From Hymenobacter algoricola (lineage in GTDB: Bacteria > Bacteroidota > Bacteroidia > Cytophagales > Hymenobacteraceae), in assembly GCF_039539525.1 (NCBI RefSeq), contig NZ_BAABDH010000103.1, positions 1 to 64,000 on the forward strand: 64,000 nucleotides of DNA, read 5' to 3'. Below the pieces are notes generated by a model that worked only from the letters and a program-made list of their open reading frames with translations, had not been told where the DNA came from and searched no databases. The position numbers and the translations under genes are program-made. Positions within the stretch are counted from its first letter, which is position 1, and each line of letters begins with the position of its first letter. Shown here piece after piece: positions 41,832-49,725 of this stretch.

Positions 41832-44057
41832 CTAGCGGGCAATGGTTACGGTTCCCTTAAAGCGCCGGTCGGTGTATTCTACCAGGTAGAAGTACACGCC
41901 GCCCGGCAGGTTGCCGCCGTCCCACTTGAAGTCCCGGTTGGTGGTGCGGTACACCTCGTTGCCCCAGCGGCTGAACACCTTGATGCTGCCCAGGCGCGAG
42001 TCGCAGAAATCGGGGGGCAGGTTGGGCAGGCGGAAGAAGGCGTTCAGGTCGTCACCGTTGGGCGTGAAGATGTTCGGGGGCATGAAGGGCGGCACCACGG
42101 GCGGAATAACCTCCAGGCGCACGGTGCGCATCTGGGGCTGAGCGAGGCAGGTGGTTTCCTGCAGCCGAAAGGTTACCTCCAGCCCGTTCTGGCGCACGGC
42201 CTCGCAGTCCGGAGTCCAGCGGAAGGTGCCCGTGGCGCGGCCGGTGCCGTTCTGGGGCGTAAAGGTGATGCCGGCCGCCGCCAGGTCGAAGCTCTTGCCC
42301 GTGGCCGTCAGCACCAGCGGGTTGGGGTCAGCGTCGAGGCCCTCCAGCGCAACCTCGTACACCTCGCCCAGGCGCCGCCGGATCAGGGGCGGCAAACCTG
42401 CCGAATCGGGGGGCAGGCTGGTGGTCAGCACGGGAGGCTGGTTGCTGTAGTCAATCTGGATGGGCACGACCAGGCTGGTAGCCTGCCGCTCGTTGCAGGG
42501 ACTGGCGGCGGCCGTAAACTCAAACTCAAATACGGGCTTGCTTATCGCCGAGCAGTCGACGCGCCAGGTGAAGGTGCCGCGGGTCTGGCTGCCCACGGGC
42601 GCCTGGCTGAGCTGGGCCCCGAAGGCGGCAGGGCTAAAGCCGCGGCCGGTCATTTCCAGCGTCACCGGGTCGTTGTCGGGGTCGGTGCCGGTGAGGGTGA
42701 ACGTGACCAGGTCGCCGGGCCGGGCGCGCAGGGGGCGGGCTGGGCCGGCCGTGCTGCTGATGACGGGGTTGCCGTTGGGGTCGGGGACGGAGGTGAAAGC
42801 CACCCGCAGCGTGTCGCGCTTGGGCAGGCTGCAGCCGTCGTCCGACACGATGACGTCGAGCAGGAATACTTTGCCCCGGGTGTTGAGGCAGGCCGGGAAG
42901 CACAGCCGGGAGATGAGCGTATCGGGGGCTCCGGCCGTCTGAACGAGCCCTTTGGTGATGCTGAACGTCGGCAGCACGCCCGTAAAGTTCACCGGGTTCA
43001 GCGACAGACTCAGCGTGGTGGTCGGGTCGGGGTCGGTGAAGCGCAGCGTGAGGCAGCGGCTGGTGCCGGTGGTGAGGCGTAGCGTGTCGAGGCCGGGGCG
43101 GTAGGGTTGGGTTTTGCCGGTCAGCAGCATACTCATGCTGGGCGTGGTGTTGCGCGGGCAGCTGAGCACCTGCAGCTGAAAGTCGCGGCGCACTTCCCCG
43201 ATTTTCATGCCCTTGCGGTACTCCGAGCACTTAATGCCGAACACGAACAGCCCCAGCTGCTGGGGCAGCACCTGCAGCCGCCCGCTAATCCGGTCGATGG
43301 TCAGCGCCGGGTTGCCCGGAATCTGGTTCAGCACATTCAGCCCCGGCTGCCACTGAATGGGCGCGTAGGGCGCCGGCTCGGCCGTGGGCGGCTTGGGCAG
43401 GCCGGGCGTGGCGTGGCCGTTGAGGGGCGTGGCCAGCTCATACACCAGGGAGTCCTGGTCGGCGTCCTGTCCGGCGAAGCTGTAGTAAAACAGCTCCCCC
43501 CGGCAGGCGTAGTCGCTCAGGGGCGGGAATATTTTCGGGGTCGAGTTGAGGAAAGGCTGGCCGCCGCGCACTACGGCCGGAAACTCCAGGTAGAAGGTCT
43601 GGCCCGCGTCGCCGGGGTTCTGGATGTTGCTGATGCCGTTGTTGCGGCAGCACCGCTCAATGGCCGCGTAGTAGCCGGCGCCGTTGGTGTACACGTTTGA
43701 GGGCAGCTCAATGAGCCGGCTGTAGATCAGGCGGCGGGTACTCAGGCTGGGCACGGTGCAGGCAATGTTGGAGTAGGCTACCAGCGTGTTGCCGATCAGC
43801 GGCAGCACCACGTCCTGCATCCGGCGGTTGGTGGTTTTGTCGAAGATGCTGGCCGTCAGGTCCTGATCCAGGGCGCCGGCGTTGCCGTTGAGGGCATCAA
43901 AGTACAGGTTCAGCGAAAGGCGGTACTGGTTGCCCGCGACGCGCTGCAAGTCCATTTCGCCGCCCACAATGTGGGTGGCCCGGGCGCCGGCCGCCGCCAG
44001 CAGCACCAGCAGCAGAATCAGGCCCGTCCTAAAAAATATCGGTAGATGTCCCATCAT
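41832..44057 (-). CDS. Large secreted protein with type B T9SS C-terminal domain
   Basis: The 741-residue protein has a signal peptide (about 1-28, ending in ARA) and several beta-rich repeats with GTDPDNDPVTLEMTGRGF and GLDADPNPLVLTATGKSFD, which resemble cadherin- or PKD-like modules. The last 90 residues form the gliding-motility-associated type B sorting domain (MPPNIFTPNGDDLNAFFRLP to KGTVTIAR). It should be exported by the type IX system and bound to or released from the cell surface, perhaps as an adhesin. Many conserved cysteines in the N-terminal half could form disulfides. Confidence 0.9.
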   Translation of the reverse strand: MMGHLPIFFRTGLILLLVLLAAAGARATHIVGGEMDLQRVAGNQYRLSLNLYFDALNGNAGALDQDLTASIFDKTTNRRMQDVVLPLIGNTLVAYSNIACTVPSLSTRRLIYSRLIELPSNVYTNGAGYYAAIERCCRNNGISNIQNPGDAGQTFYLEFPAVVRGGQPFLNSTPKIFPPLSDYACRGELFYYSFAGQDADQDSLVYELATPLNGHATPGLPKPPTAEPAPYAPIQWQPGLNVLNQIPGNPALTIDRISGRLQVLPQQLGLFVFGIKCSEYRKGMKIGEVRRDFQLQVLSCPRNTTPSMSMLLTGKTQPYRPGLDTLRLTTGTSRCLTLRFTDPDPTTTLSLSLNPVNFTGVLPTFSITKGLVQTAGAPDTLISRLCFPACLNTRGKVFLLDVIVSDDGCSLPKRDTLRVAFTSVPDPNGNPVISSTAGPARPLRARPGDLVTFTLTGTDPDNDPVTLEMTGRGFSPAAFGAQLSQAPVGSQTRGTFTWRVDCSAISKPVFEFEFTAAASPCNERQATSLVVPIQIDYSNQPPVLTTSLPPDSAGLPPLIRRRLGEVYEVALEGLDADPNPLVLTATGKSFDLAAAGITFTPQNGTGRATGTFRWTPDCEAVRQNGLEVTFRLQETTCLAQPQMRTVRLEVIPPVVPPFMPPNIFTPNGDDLNAFFRLPNLPPDFCDSRLGSIKVFSRWGNEVYRTTNRDFKWDGGNLPGGVYFYLVEYTDRRFKGTVTIAR

Positions 44058-44213
44058 CAGCAGGCTGGTTGAAACCTTGTAGTACTTGCGAAAGATACAA
44101 CAGCTGCTGCGGAACCGGGTTTGGCAGCCGGGAGTTTATGTGGCGCGCTGCGTATCTTGCTGGCACCATTGTCTTCCCCTCCATTTTCCGCCCTTATTCC
44201 CTTACTCTTTCCT

Positions 44214-46235
44214 ATGAAGCGTTTTTACTTTTCCACGTTGCTGAGCGTGCTGCTGGCGGCGCCGGCCTGGGCGCAAAGCCCGGAATACCAACCCAAACCG
44301 GCGGATGTACTCATGGATGCCGGCCTGAGCTGCGCCCTTATGCACGAGACGACCGCCCAGCGCCAGCCCGCCACCACCGTGCGCCATGCCCAGAAGATGG
44401 AGCGCTACGACGTGAAGTACTACAAGCTCAACATCACCCTGGAAAACAACTCCCGGGCCGTCGGCGGCAGTGTGCGCATGCAGGCCCAGGCACAGGGTCA
44501 GGCCCTGGATTCGCTGGCTTTTGAACTGTATTCCACTTTCATCATTGATTCGGTAGTGGTGAACGGGCAAAAGAGCCCCGGCCTGCGCCGCTCCGCCGGC
44601 AACGTGACGGCCCGTCTGGCCCAGCCCGTGCCGGCCAACGCGCTGTTCAATGCCCTGATCTACTACCGCGGCACGGCCCCCAACGGCAGCTCCGCCGCCA
44701 TCGGCAACGCCCTCGACACGCGGTATCAGAATACGTACGGCGTAAACGTGACCTGGAGCCTGAGTGAGCCCTTCAACGCCTACGAGTGGTGGCCCTGCAA
44801 GCAGATTCTGACCGACAAGGCCGACTCATCCGACGTGTGGGTAACGACTTCCAGCTTCAACAAAGTGGGTTCCAATGGGATTCTGGAGCGCGTGACGCCC
44901 CTGCCCGGCGGCAACAGCCGCTACGAGTGGAAGTCGCGCCACCCCATCGACTACTACCTGATTTCGGTGGCCGTGGCGCCTTATATTGAGTATACCAACT
45001 ATGCCAATCCCGTGGGTGGCCCCACCATTCCCATTGTCAACTATCTGTACAACGCCGCGGCCAAGACATTCTACAAGCAGGAAATTGATCGTACGCCGGG
45101 CTTCCTGGAGAACTTCTCGAATCTGGTGGGGCTGTACCCGTTTGCCAACGAAAAGTACGGCCACAGCATGGCGCCCATCGGCGGCGGCATGGAGCACCAG
45201 ACCATGACCACCCAGGACGGCTTCAGCTTCACGCTCACGGCCCACGAGCTGTTCCACCAGTGGTTTGGCAACAACGTGACCTGCGCCTCCTGGCAGGATA
45301 TCTGGCTCAACGAAAGCTTTGCCTCCTACGGTGAGTTTATCTCGCTGAATGCTTTTCCGGCCACTGCGCCCTACCCGGCCCGCACCTGGATGGACAATGC
45401 CCACACTACCTCGATGCAGGTGCCCAACGGCAGTGTCCGGGTACCCGCGGTCGATACGACCAACGTCGGCCGGATTTTCAGCAACCGCTACTCCTACAAG
45501 AAGGGCGCTACCGTCGTGCACATGCTGCGCTACCTGCTGCAGGACGACGTGAAGTTCTTCCGGGCTTTGCGTACCTACCAGACCACCTTCGCCGGCCGCA
45601 CGGCCCGCACCATCGACATGCAGCGCATCTTCGAGGCCGAAGCCGGCACTTCCCTCACCTATTTCTTCCAGCAGTGGTACGCGGGTGAAGGCTTCCCCAC
45701 GTTTGCCGTGCGCTGGAACCAGGTCGGCAACAGCCTGTATCTGCGCAATACCGAGTCGGTGTCGGCCCCGGGCGTGACGCCCTTCTTCGATACGGAGCTG
45801 GACTACCGCATCACCTTCAGCTCCGGTCCGGCCCTGACGGTGCGCCTGCGCCAAAGCCAGCTGGTATCCTCGTTTACCGTGCCGGTGACGGGCACTGTCA
45901 CCAGCATTCAGGTTGACCCCGATCAATGGATACTCAACGGCGCCGGTAGCGTGGTGCGCGACAACTCCCTGATTCTGGCTACCAAGTCGGCTGCCCGCCT
46001 CACGGCCCTGAGCGTGTACCCCAACCCCTGCCGCGACGTGCTGCAGCTGCTGAACCTGAGCCCCCAGGCCGCTCAGGCCGTGGTGACCGATGCCACCGGC
46101 CGCGTCCTGTCGCGCCAGACCGTCAGTGCCGCGCAGCCCCGCCTCGATACCCACGCCCTGTCGCCCGGCCTCTACTACCTGCGCCTGACCAGTGCCGATG
46201 GCTCGGCCCGCATGGCGCGCTTCGTGCGCGAGTAG
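44214..46235 (+). CDS. M1 family aminopeptidase with type A T9SS sorting domain
   Basis: The 673-residue protein has a signal peptide (1-21), an M1 peptidase domain with the zinc site His344-Glu-Leu-Phe-His348 (AHELFHQWFG) and the third ligand in LNESFASYGE, and GGGMEHQT, the GxMEN-type exopeptidase motif. The C-terminus from about 600 (LSVYPNPCRDVLQLLNLS to FVRE) is a Por secretion type A sorting domain. It is thus exported across the outer membrane by the type IX system and cuts N-terminal residues from peptides. ATG 44214 is set by the signal. Confidence 0.95.
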   Translation: MKRFYFSTLLSVLLAAPAWAQSPEYQPKPADVLMDAGLSCALMHETTAQRQPATTVRHAQKMERYDVKYYKLNITLENNSRAVGGSVRMQAQAQGQALDSLAFELYSTFIIDSVVVNGQKSPGLRRSAGNVTARLAQPVPANALFNALIYYRGTAPNGSSAAIGNALDTRYQNTYGVNVTWSLSEPFNAYEWWPCKQILTDKADSSDVWVTTSSFNKVGSNGILERVTPLPGGNSRYEWKSRHPIDYYLISVAVAPYIEYTNYANPVGGPTIPIVNYLYNAAAKTFYKQEIDRTPGFLENFSNLVGLYPFANEKYGHSMAPIGGGMEHQTMTTQDGFSFTLTAHELFHQWFGNNVTCASWQDIWLNESFASYGEFISLNAFPATAPYPARTWMDNAHTTSMQVPNGSVRVPAVDTTNVGRIFSNRYSYKKGATVVHMLRYLLQDDVKFFRALRTYQTTFAGRTARTIDMQRIFEAEAGTSLTYFFQQWYAGEGFPTFAVRWNQVGNSLYLRNTESVSAPGVTPFFDTELDYRITFSSGPALTVRLRQSQLVSSFTVPVTGTVTSIQVDPDQWILNGAGSVVRDNSLILATKSAARLTALSVYPNPCRDVLQLLNLSPQAAQAVVTDATGRVLSRQTVSAAQPRLDTHALSPGLYYLRLTSADGSARMARFVRE

Positions 46236-46253
46236 CGCGCCGACTGCCTTCCC

Positions 46254-46294
46254 CAACAAAAAGCCCCGCCAGATTCTGGCGGGGCTTTTTGTTG
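46254..46294. terminator. Strong terminator after the M1 gene
   Basis: 20-base arms CAACAAAAAGCCCCGCCAGA (46254-46273) and its inverse (46275-46294) meet with almost no loop. Confidence 0.88.
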
Positions 46295-46319
46295 CTTTTG
46301 ATGGAACTGGCGCTACGTC

Positions 46320-46949
46320 TTATTTAGCATACTCCAGAATGTGGGCCTGCACTTCGGCCGGGGCCGGGGGCAGGTTAAACACCCGGTCCATAAGCTCATC
46401 AAAGGAGTGGGCCGGGGTGAAAATAGCGTCGTGGTAAGGGTTAGCCGAAAACCGGATGAATCCCGGTTGCCCGTTTATGCTTACCATATCCACCGTGATG
46501 GTGCCGAACTTCTGGTTGCAGCGGCCCGAGTGGGTGCAGTCCTGGGGCTGAGGCTTGAGAAAGTGCTTGTCGATGACTTCCGTGTACCGGTCGTGGCGCA
46601 GGGTGCGCTGGTCGGAGGTCGAGAGGTTATAGCCCAGCGCCAGGACCCGGTCGCGGACAAAGTCGAACAGGTGGCGGAAGTTGCCGGGCCCGATGCTGGG
46701 GTCGAAAAAAAACAGGGCACCCTGCCGGCCGCACTCGTCGAGCAGCTGCACCCGCAGGCCCTGCCCGCCGACGCCAGTTTTGCGAAAATGATAGGCCTTG
46801 AAATAGGGCCCCATCCAGTTCAGATACACCTGCTGCCCGACCCACTGCTCCTGTCTGAGAGTCTGGGCGGGGGTACGGACCAAATGGCGCCACTGGGCGT
46901 CGTCCTGGGGGCCGTTCTTCGGCAAAATATGTTTTAAGAATCCGAACAA
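46320..46949 (-). CDS. Hypothetical cytosolic protein
   Basis: The 209-residue protein starts at TTG 46949 and has no signal or membrane segment. Motifs include YLNWMGPYFKAYHFRKTGVG, LLDECGRQGALFFFD, ALGYNLSTSDQRTLRHDRYT and FIRFSANPYHDAIFTPAHSF. A CTHSGRCNQKF Cys pair lies near residue 145. The pattern of conserved aromatic and His residues suggests a globular enzyme or ligand-binding fold, but I do not recognise it. Gene context (M1 and DUF2147 genes) gives no clue. Confidence 0.6.
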   Translation of the reverse strand: MFGFLKHILPKNGPQDDAQWRHLVRTPAQTLRQEQWVGQQVYLNWMGPYFKAYHFRKTGVGGQGLRVQLLDECGRQGALFFFDPSIGPGNFRHLFDFVRDRVLALGYNLSTSDQRTLRHDRYTEVIDKHFLKPQPQDCTHSGRCNQKFGTITVDMVSINGQPGFIRFSANPYHDAIFTPAHSFDELMDRVFNLPPAPAEVQAHILEYAK

Positions 46950-47187
46950 GATGAATAGGCCGCTTTAAAAGGAAACCACCAGCTTTCTGAAATAGTTTTC
47001 AGCCCCGGGCGGCCGCTGGTCCCCAATTTTTTCTTTTTTAGCCCATTTTCCGCCAGGTCGCCGCTGCCCGCTGCCCGGATGGCGGACCCGTCGGGCGGGG
47101 CGGCCTGACGAGACTGTGCAGAGAGCCTCCTGCAACGGCAGAGGCAGCCGTCAGGCCGGTAGCGTATTGATGCGGCGCTGACTGCGG

Positions 47188-47628
47188 CTACCGCACCCGG
47201 GCCCAGTAGTGAGAACGGCCAATGAGGGAAAATCCGATGTAGCCCTTCACTTCCAGCCGGTCTTTGCCGGTCAGGCTCACGTAGCAGGAGTAGGTGCGGC
47301 CGCTGCCGGGGTCATAAATCTGGCCGTCTTCCCACCGCTCGGCATCCGGATTGTAGCGCAGATCCTGCAGCACTACCAGGTTCTGCAGGGGCCGGGCCCG
47401 CTTGTCGGCCACCGGGTTGCGCCGGTCCAGCTTGGCATAGCCGGTGTTGGGGTCCTGGGGCTCGCGCAGCCATACTAGCCGCCCGCAGAGCCGCTCCCCG
47501 CAGCGGTAGATTTCAATGTGCGTTTCCCCGCTGTCATCCGCCCAGACCCCAGTGGGAACGGGAGACTGGGAGCGCGGCCCCAAGGGCGCCAGCAGCCAGA
47601 TCAGCAGACAGACCAGTAGAGTTTTCAA
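47188..47628 (-). CDS. DUF2147 domain protein, exported
   Basis: The 146-residue protein has a signal peptide (about 1-20) and a DUF2147 domain: GVWADDSGETHIEIYRCGER, CGRLVWLREPQ with conserved Cys, YDPGSGRTYSCYVSL and EVKGYIGFSLIGRSHYWARV. DUF2147 proteins are small lipocalin-like envelope proteins of unknown ligand. The next minus-strand gene at 47748-48188 is a paralogue; the two share the YSCY, EVKGYIGFSLIG and W-R end, so this is a recent tandem duplication. The start codon is TTG. Confidence 0.85.
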   Translation of the reverse strand: MKTLLVCLLIWLLAPLGPRSQSPVPTGVWADDSGETHIEIYRCGERLCGRLVWLREPQDPNTGYAKLDRRNPVADKRARPLQNLVVLQDLRYNPDAERWEDGQIYDPGSGRTYSCYVSLTGKDRLEVKGYIGFSLIGRSHYWARVR

Positions 47629-47693
47629 GCAGAAAAGAAAGTGAGAAAGGGGTTGGGGCAGGCCGCAGGGCGAAGTGGGAAGGTAACAAAAAA

Positions 47694-47720
47694 AGCGGCG
47701 CCCCGGTTTGGGGCGCCGCT
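47694..47720. terminator. Terminator between the DUF2147 paralogues
   Basis: AGCGGCGCCCC (47694-47704) pairs with GGGGCGCCGCT (47710-47720), loop 5. It follows the stop of the upstream paralogue at 47748. Confidence 0.75.
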
Positions 47721-47747
47721 AAGAAAACGGGGAACAAGGAGCCGGGC

Positions 47748-48188
47748 TTACTTAATCCGGGTCCAGGTCTGCGACTTGCCGATGAGCGAGAAGCCGATAT
47801 AGCCTTTCACTTCCATGGTGTTGGCGTTGAGTACTTTCATGTAGCAGGAGTAGGTTTTGCCATCTTCGGGGTTGTAGATGGTGCCATCGTCCCACTTGTT
47901 CTCTTCGTCTTTCTCGAAGTTTTTCATAAACACCAGGCCCAACCGGGGCCGGCTGCGCAGCTTGGGGTCCGGGTTTTGCGGGTCCAGCTTGGGCTTACCG
48001 GTGGCCGGGTCGTTCGGCACGGTCAGCGACACAATCTTGCCGTAGAGCTTGTTGCCGTTCTGATAAATCTCGAAGGTTGCTTTCTTCTCCTCGTTTGTCC
48101 AGATGCCGAGGGGAGAGAGTTTCTGAGCGGATGCCAGGCCGGAGAAGCCCAGGAGCATGGTCAGGCAAAGGAACAGGGTTTTTTTCAT
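47748..48188 (-). CDS. DUF2147 domain protein, exported (paralogue)
   Basis: The 146-residue protein has a signal peptide (MKKTLFLCLTML, ends in ASAQ) and a complete DUF2147 domain: LGIWTNEEKKATFEIYQNGN, LYGKIVSLTVPNDPATGKPK, YNPEDGKTYSCYMKVL and EVKGYIGFSLIGKSQTWTRI. Function is unknown. It is the first of the tandem pair. ATG 48188 is set by the signal. Its long upstream region (48189-48801) holds a micro-ORF on the other strand and structured sequence, so its own promoter is unclear. Confidence 0.86.
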   Translation of the reverse strand: MKKTLFLCLTMLLGFSGLASAQKLSPLGIWTNEEKKATFEIYQNGNKLYGKIVSLTVPNDPATGKPKLDPQNPDPKLRSRPRLGLVFMKNFEKDEENKWDDGTIYNPEDGKTYSCYMKVLNANTMEVKGYIGFSLIGKSQTWTRIK

Positions 48189-48396
48189 GGGGAGAATAAG
48201 GGTTGTTTTCGGGAAAAAGATAAGCGAAAACTCTGGAAGTGCCACGCGGCCCTCCGCAAGGTTGCTGCCGGACCAGTTGCAAGTTTGAGGCCGAAATAGG
48301 GAAGGAGCTAAAAACCGGAATTTTGTGAAAAATGAAGGACCTGATTGTCAGTCGGATGCCGGGAAAGCCCGCTGGACGGGGGGGGGAAAGCGTTTT

Positions 48397-48404
48397 TAAT
48401 TTTG
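48397..48404 (+). promoter_or_regulatory. Candidate -7 box (TAATTTTG) for the micro-ORF
   Basis: TAATTTTG fits TANNTTTG and lies 123 bases before the 23-codon ORF. No clear TTTG -33 element is at the expected spacing; a G-rich run is there instead. Confidence 0.4.
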
Positions 48405-48527
48405 AACCATCCCTGGCCCTTTTAACTTTACCAGCCAGTAGTGAGTGCTACGACCCCGCCCAAGCAACCCTAAAATGCTGGGCCGCGCCGGCGGGGGTAT
48501 GTCGGATCTAAAGAAAGGAGGTACAAA

Positions 48528-48599
48528 ATGTCTAGTAGTCCCAAACAAATCCTGCCAAGCCTGTCGAATGTAGTCCGCTTCACCGCCGGACGCGCTTAA
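48528..48599 (+). CDS. 23-codon ORF with near-perfect Shine-Dalgarno sequence
   Basis: ATG 48528 starts a 23-residue peptide, MSSSPKQILP to TAGRA, that ends at TAA 48597-48599. It is preceded by AAAGGAGGT at 48514-48522 with a 5-base spacer to the ATG, the strongest Shine-Dalgarno in this window. Such sites are rare before genes in Bacteroidota, where anti-SD pairing is mostly not used. The peptide is soluble and basic (net positive). It sits in a 613-base region with no longer gene. It could be a leader peptide, a regulatory ORF or a RiPP-like precursor; I do not recognise a family. Confidence 0.45.
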   Translation: MSSSPKQILPSLSNVVRFTAGRA

Positions 48600-48604
48600 C
48601 AACA

Positions 48605-48777
48605 GCTTTCGCGCGGAAACCAGCTCAATCTGGTGGTTTCCCGCATTCTGGCAAGGTCTTACACGAAGGATGACGGGGCTGCACCCCAGCCTCGCCGCTT
48701 GGTAAGATTTGAAGGATTAGATGCCCGGTTCGCCCAGCAGCCTCTCTGTGAGGTTCTGCATAGGCGGTCCGGGCATC
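48605..48777. other. Structured region downstream of the micro-ORF
   Basis: GGAAACCA (48615-48622) pairs with TGGTTTCC (48634-48641). TCTTAC near 48656 can pair with GTAAGA near 48702 around an inner GGGG/CCCC stem. At 48720-48777 GATGCCCGG pairs with CCGGGCATC, inside which CGCC/GGCG and CCTC/GAGG stems nest, giving a three-stem rod. The last hairpin also lies 25 bases after the stop of the NlpC/P60 gene on the minus strand, so it may be its terminator. The region could also be an untranslated structured RNA following the micro-ORF. Confidence 0.45.
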
Positions 48778-48801
48778 GTTGTTTTCCGGCCTTTGGGTGG
48801 G

Positions 48802-49512
48802 CTAGCGCCGTACCGGGGCCGAGACTTTGTACTTGGTGCCGGTAGCTGCCGCCTTGGTCTTTACCTCAATCTTGGTGGCCGCGGCCGGAACTGCCGTCGG
48901 CAGGGCCGGCGCCAGGTTTTCGCCCAGCACCCGCCGGATGCCCATAAAGCGCCGCTCGTAGTCGGTGCCTTCCACCTGGCTGATCTTCACCCCCGACTCA
49001 CGGCGGGCCGACGACGAGTGAATGAACTGCAGCGGCTGTCCCGGTTCGGAGATGACAATGCCGGCGTGCCCGGGCGTAGTGGCGGTGGTAGCCGTGCCGG
49101 TGAAGACGACCATGTCGCCGGGTTGGGCTTCAGCCCGGGCAATGGGGCGGCCGGTAGCAATGAGCAGCGCCGTGGAGTGGGGCACGCTGACGCCGAAGTG
49201 CCCGTAGACGAACAGCAGAAAGCCGGAGCAGTCGAAGCCGCCGCCCGGAGTGGTGCCGGCGTAGGTGTAGGGCGAGCCCAGCTGCTGCCGGGCAAAGCGA
49301 ATCAGGCTATCGGCCCGGGGCAGCGGCCCGGCGGCGGCCAGCGCCGGCGCAGCCAGCGGATTGTCGGGGGCCGGGTCGGAAACGGGGCGGGTGGGGGCAA
49401 AGGCCGTGGTGACTTCGGCACTCGGGTGGGGCGGGAGGTGAACCCGCTGCCAGCCCACGAAAGCGAGCATTCCAATAAGCAGGATCATAAACGTAAGCCA
49501 GACGTAGCGCAT
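48802..49512 (-). CDS. NlpC/P60 family peptidase, membrane-anchored
   Basis: The 236-residue protein has an N-terminal hydrophobic anchor (about 5-22), a Pro/Ala linker, and a C40 (NlpC/P60) domain: catalytic Cys in GGGFDCSGFLLFVYG, His in PGHAGIVISE, and the third residue near QFIHSSSARR. These enzymes cut D-Glu/meso-DAP links in peptidoglycan stems. The C-terminal 40 residues are Lys/Ala-rich (IEVKTKAAATGTKYKV). It is divergent from the M61 gene across a 213-base spacer; ATG 49512 is set by the anchor. Confidence 0.88.
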   Translation of the reverse strand: MRYVWLTFMILLIGMLAFVGWQRVHLPPHPSAEVTTAFAPTRPVSDPAPDNPLAAPALAAAGPLPRADSLIRFARQQLGSPYTYAGTTPGGGFDCSGFLLFVYGHFGVSVPHSTALLIATGRPIARAEAQPGDMVVFTGTATTATTPGHAGIVISEPGQPLQFIHSSSARRESGVKISQVEGTDYERRFMGIRRVLGENLAPALPTAVPAAATKIEVKTKAAATGTKYKVSAPVRR

Positions 49513-49725
49513 AGATCAGCAGATAAACGCCCCAAAGGCCGGGGCTGTCCTGCCCTAACGGAGGAGCTGCTACCCGGGTTCCTGCGGCCGGCCGCGCGGG
49601 CGCTGGTAACATCAGCGGTGGGTAGGTTGGGTTTCGCCCTTATCTTGCAACCCCGGCCGGCTTTTGCCGTCGGGATGGTGGCGCCTGCCGCCGTTCTGAT
49701 TTTTTTATTCCTTCCCTTTTCCCAC

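Noticed and set aside
48396..48602. A 68-codon minus-strand frame opposite the micro-ORF.
   Set aside because: No start signal or conserved pattern; the Shine-Dalgarno on the + strand is the stronger evidence.
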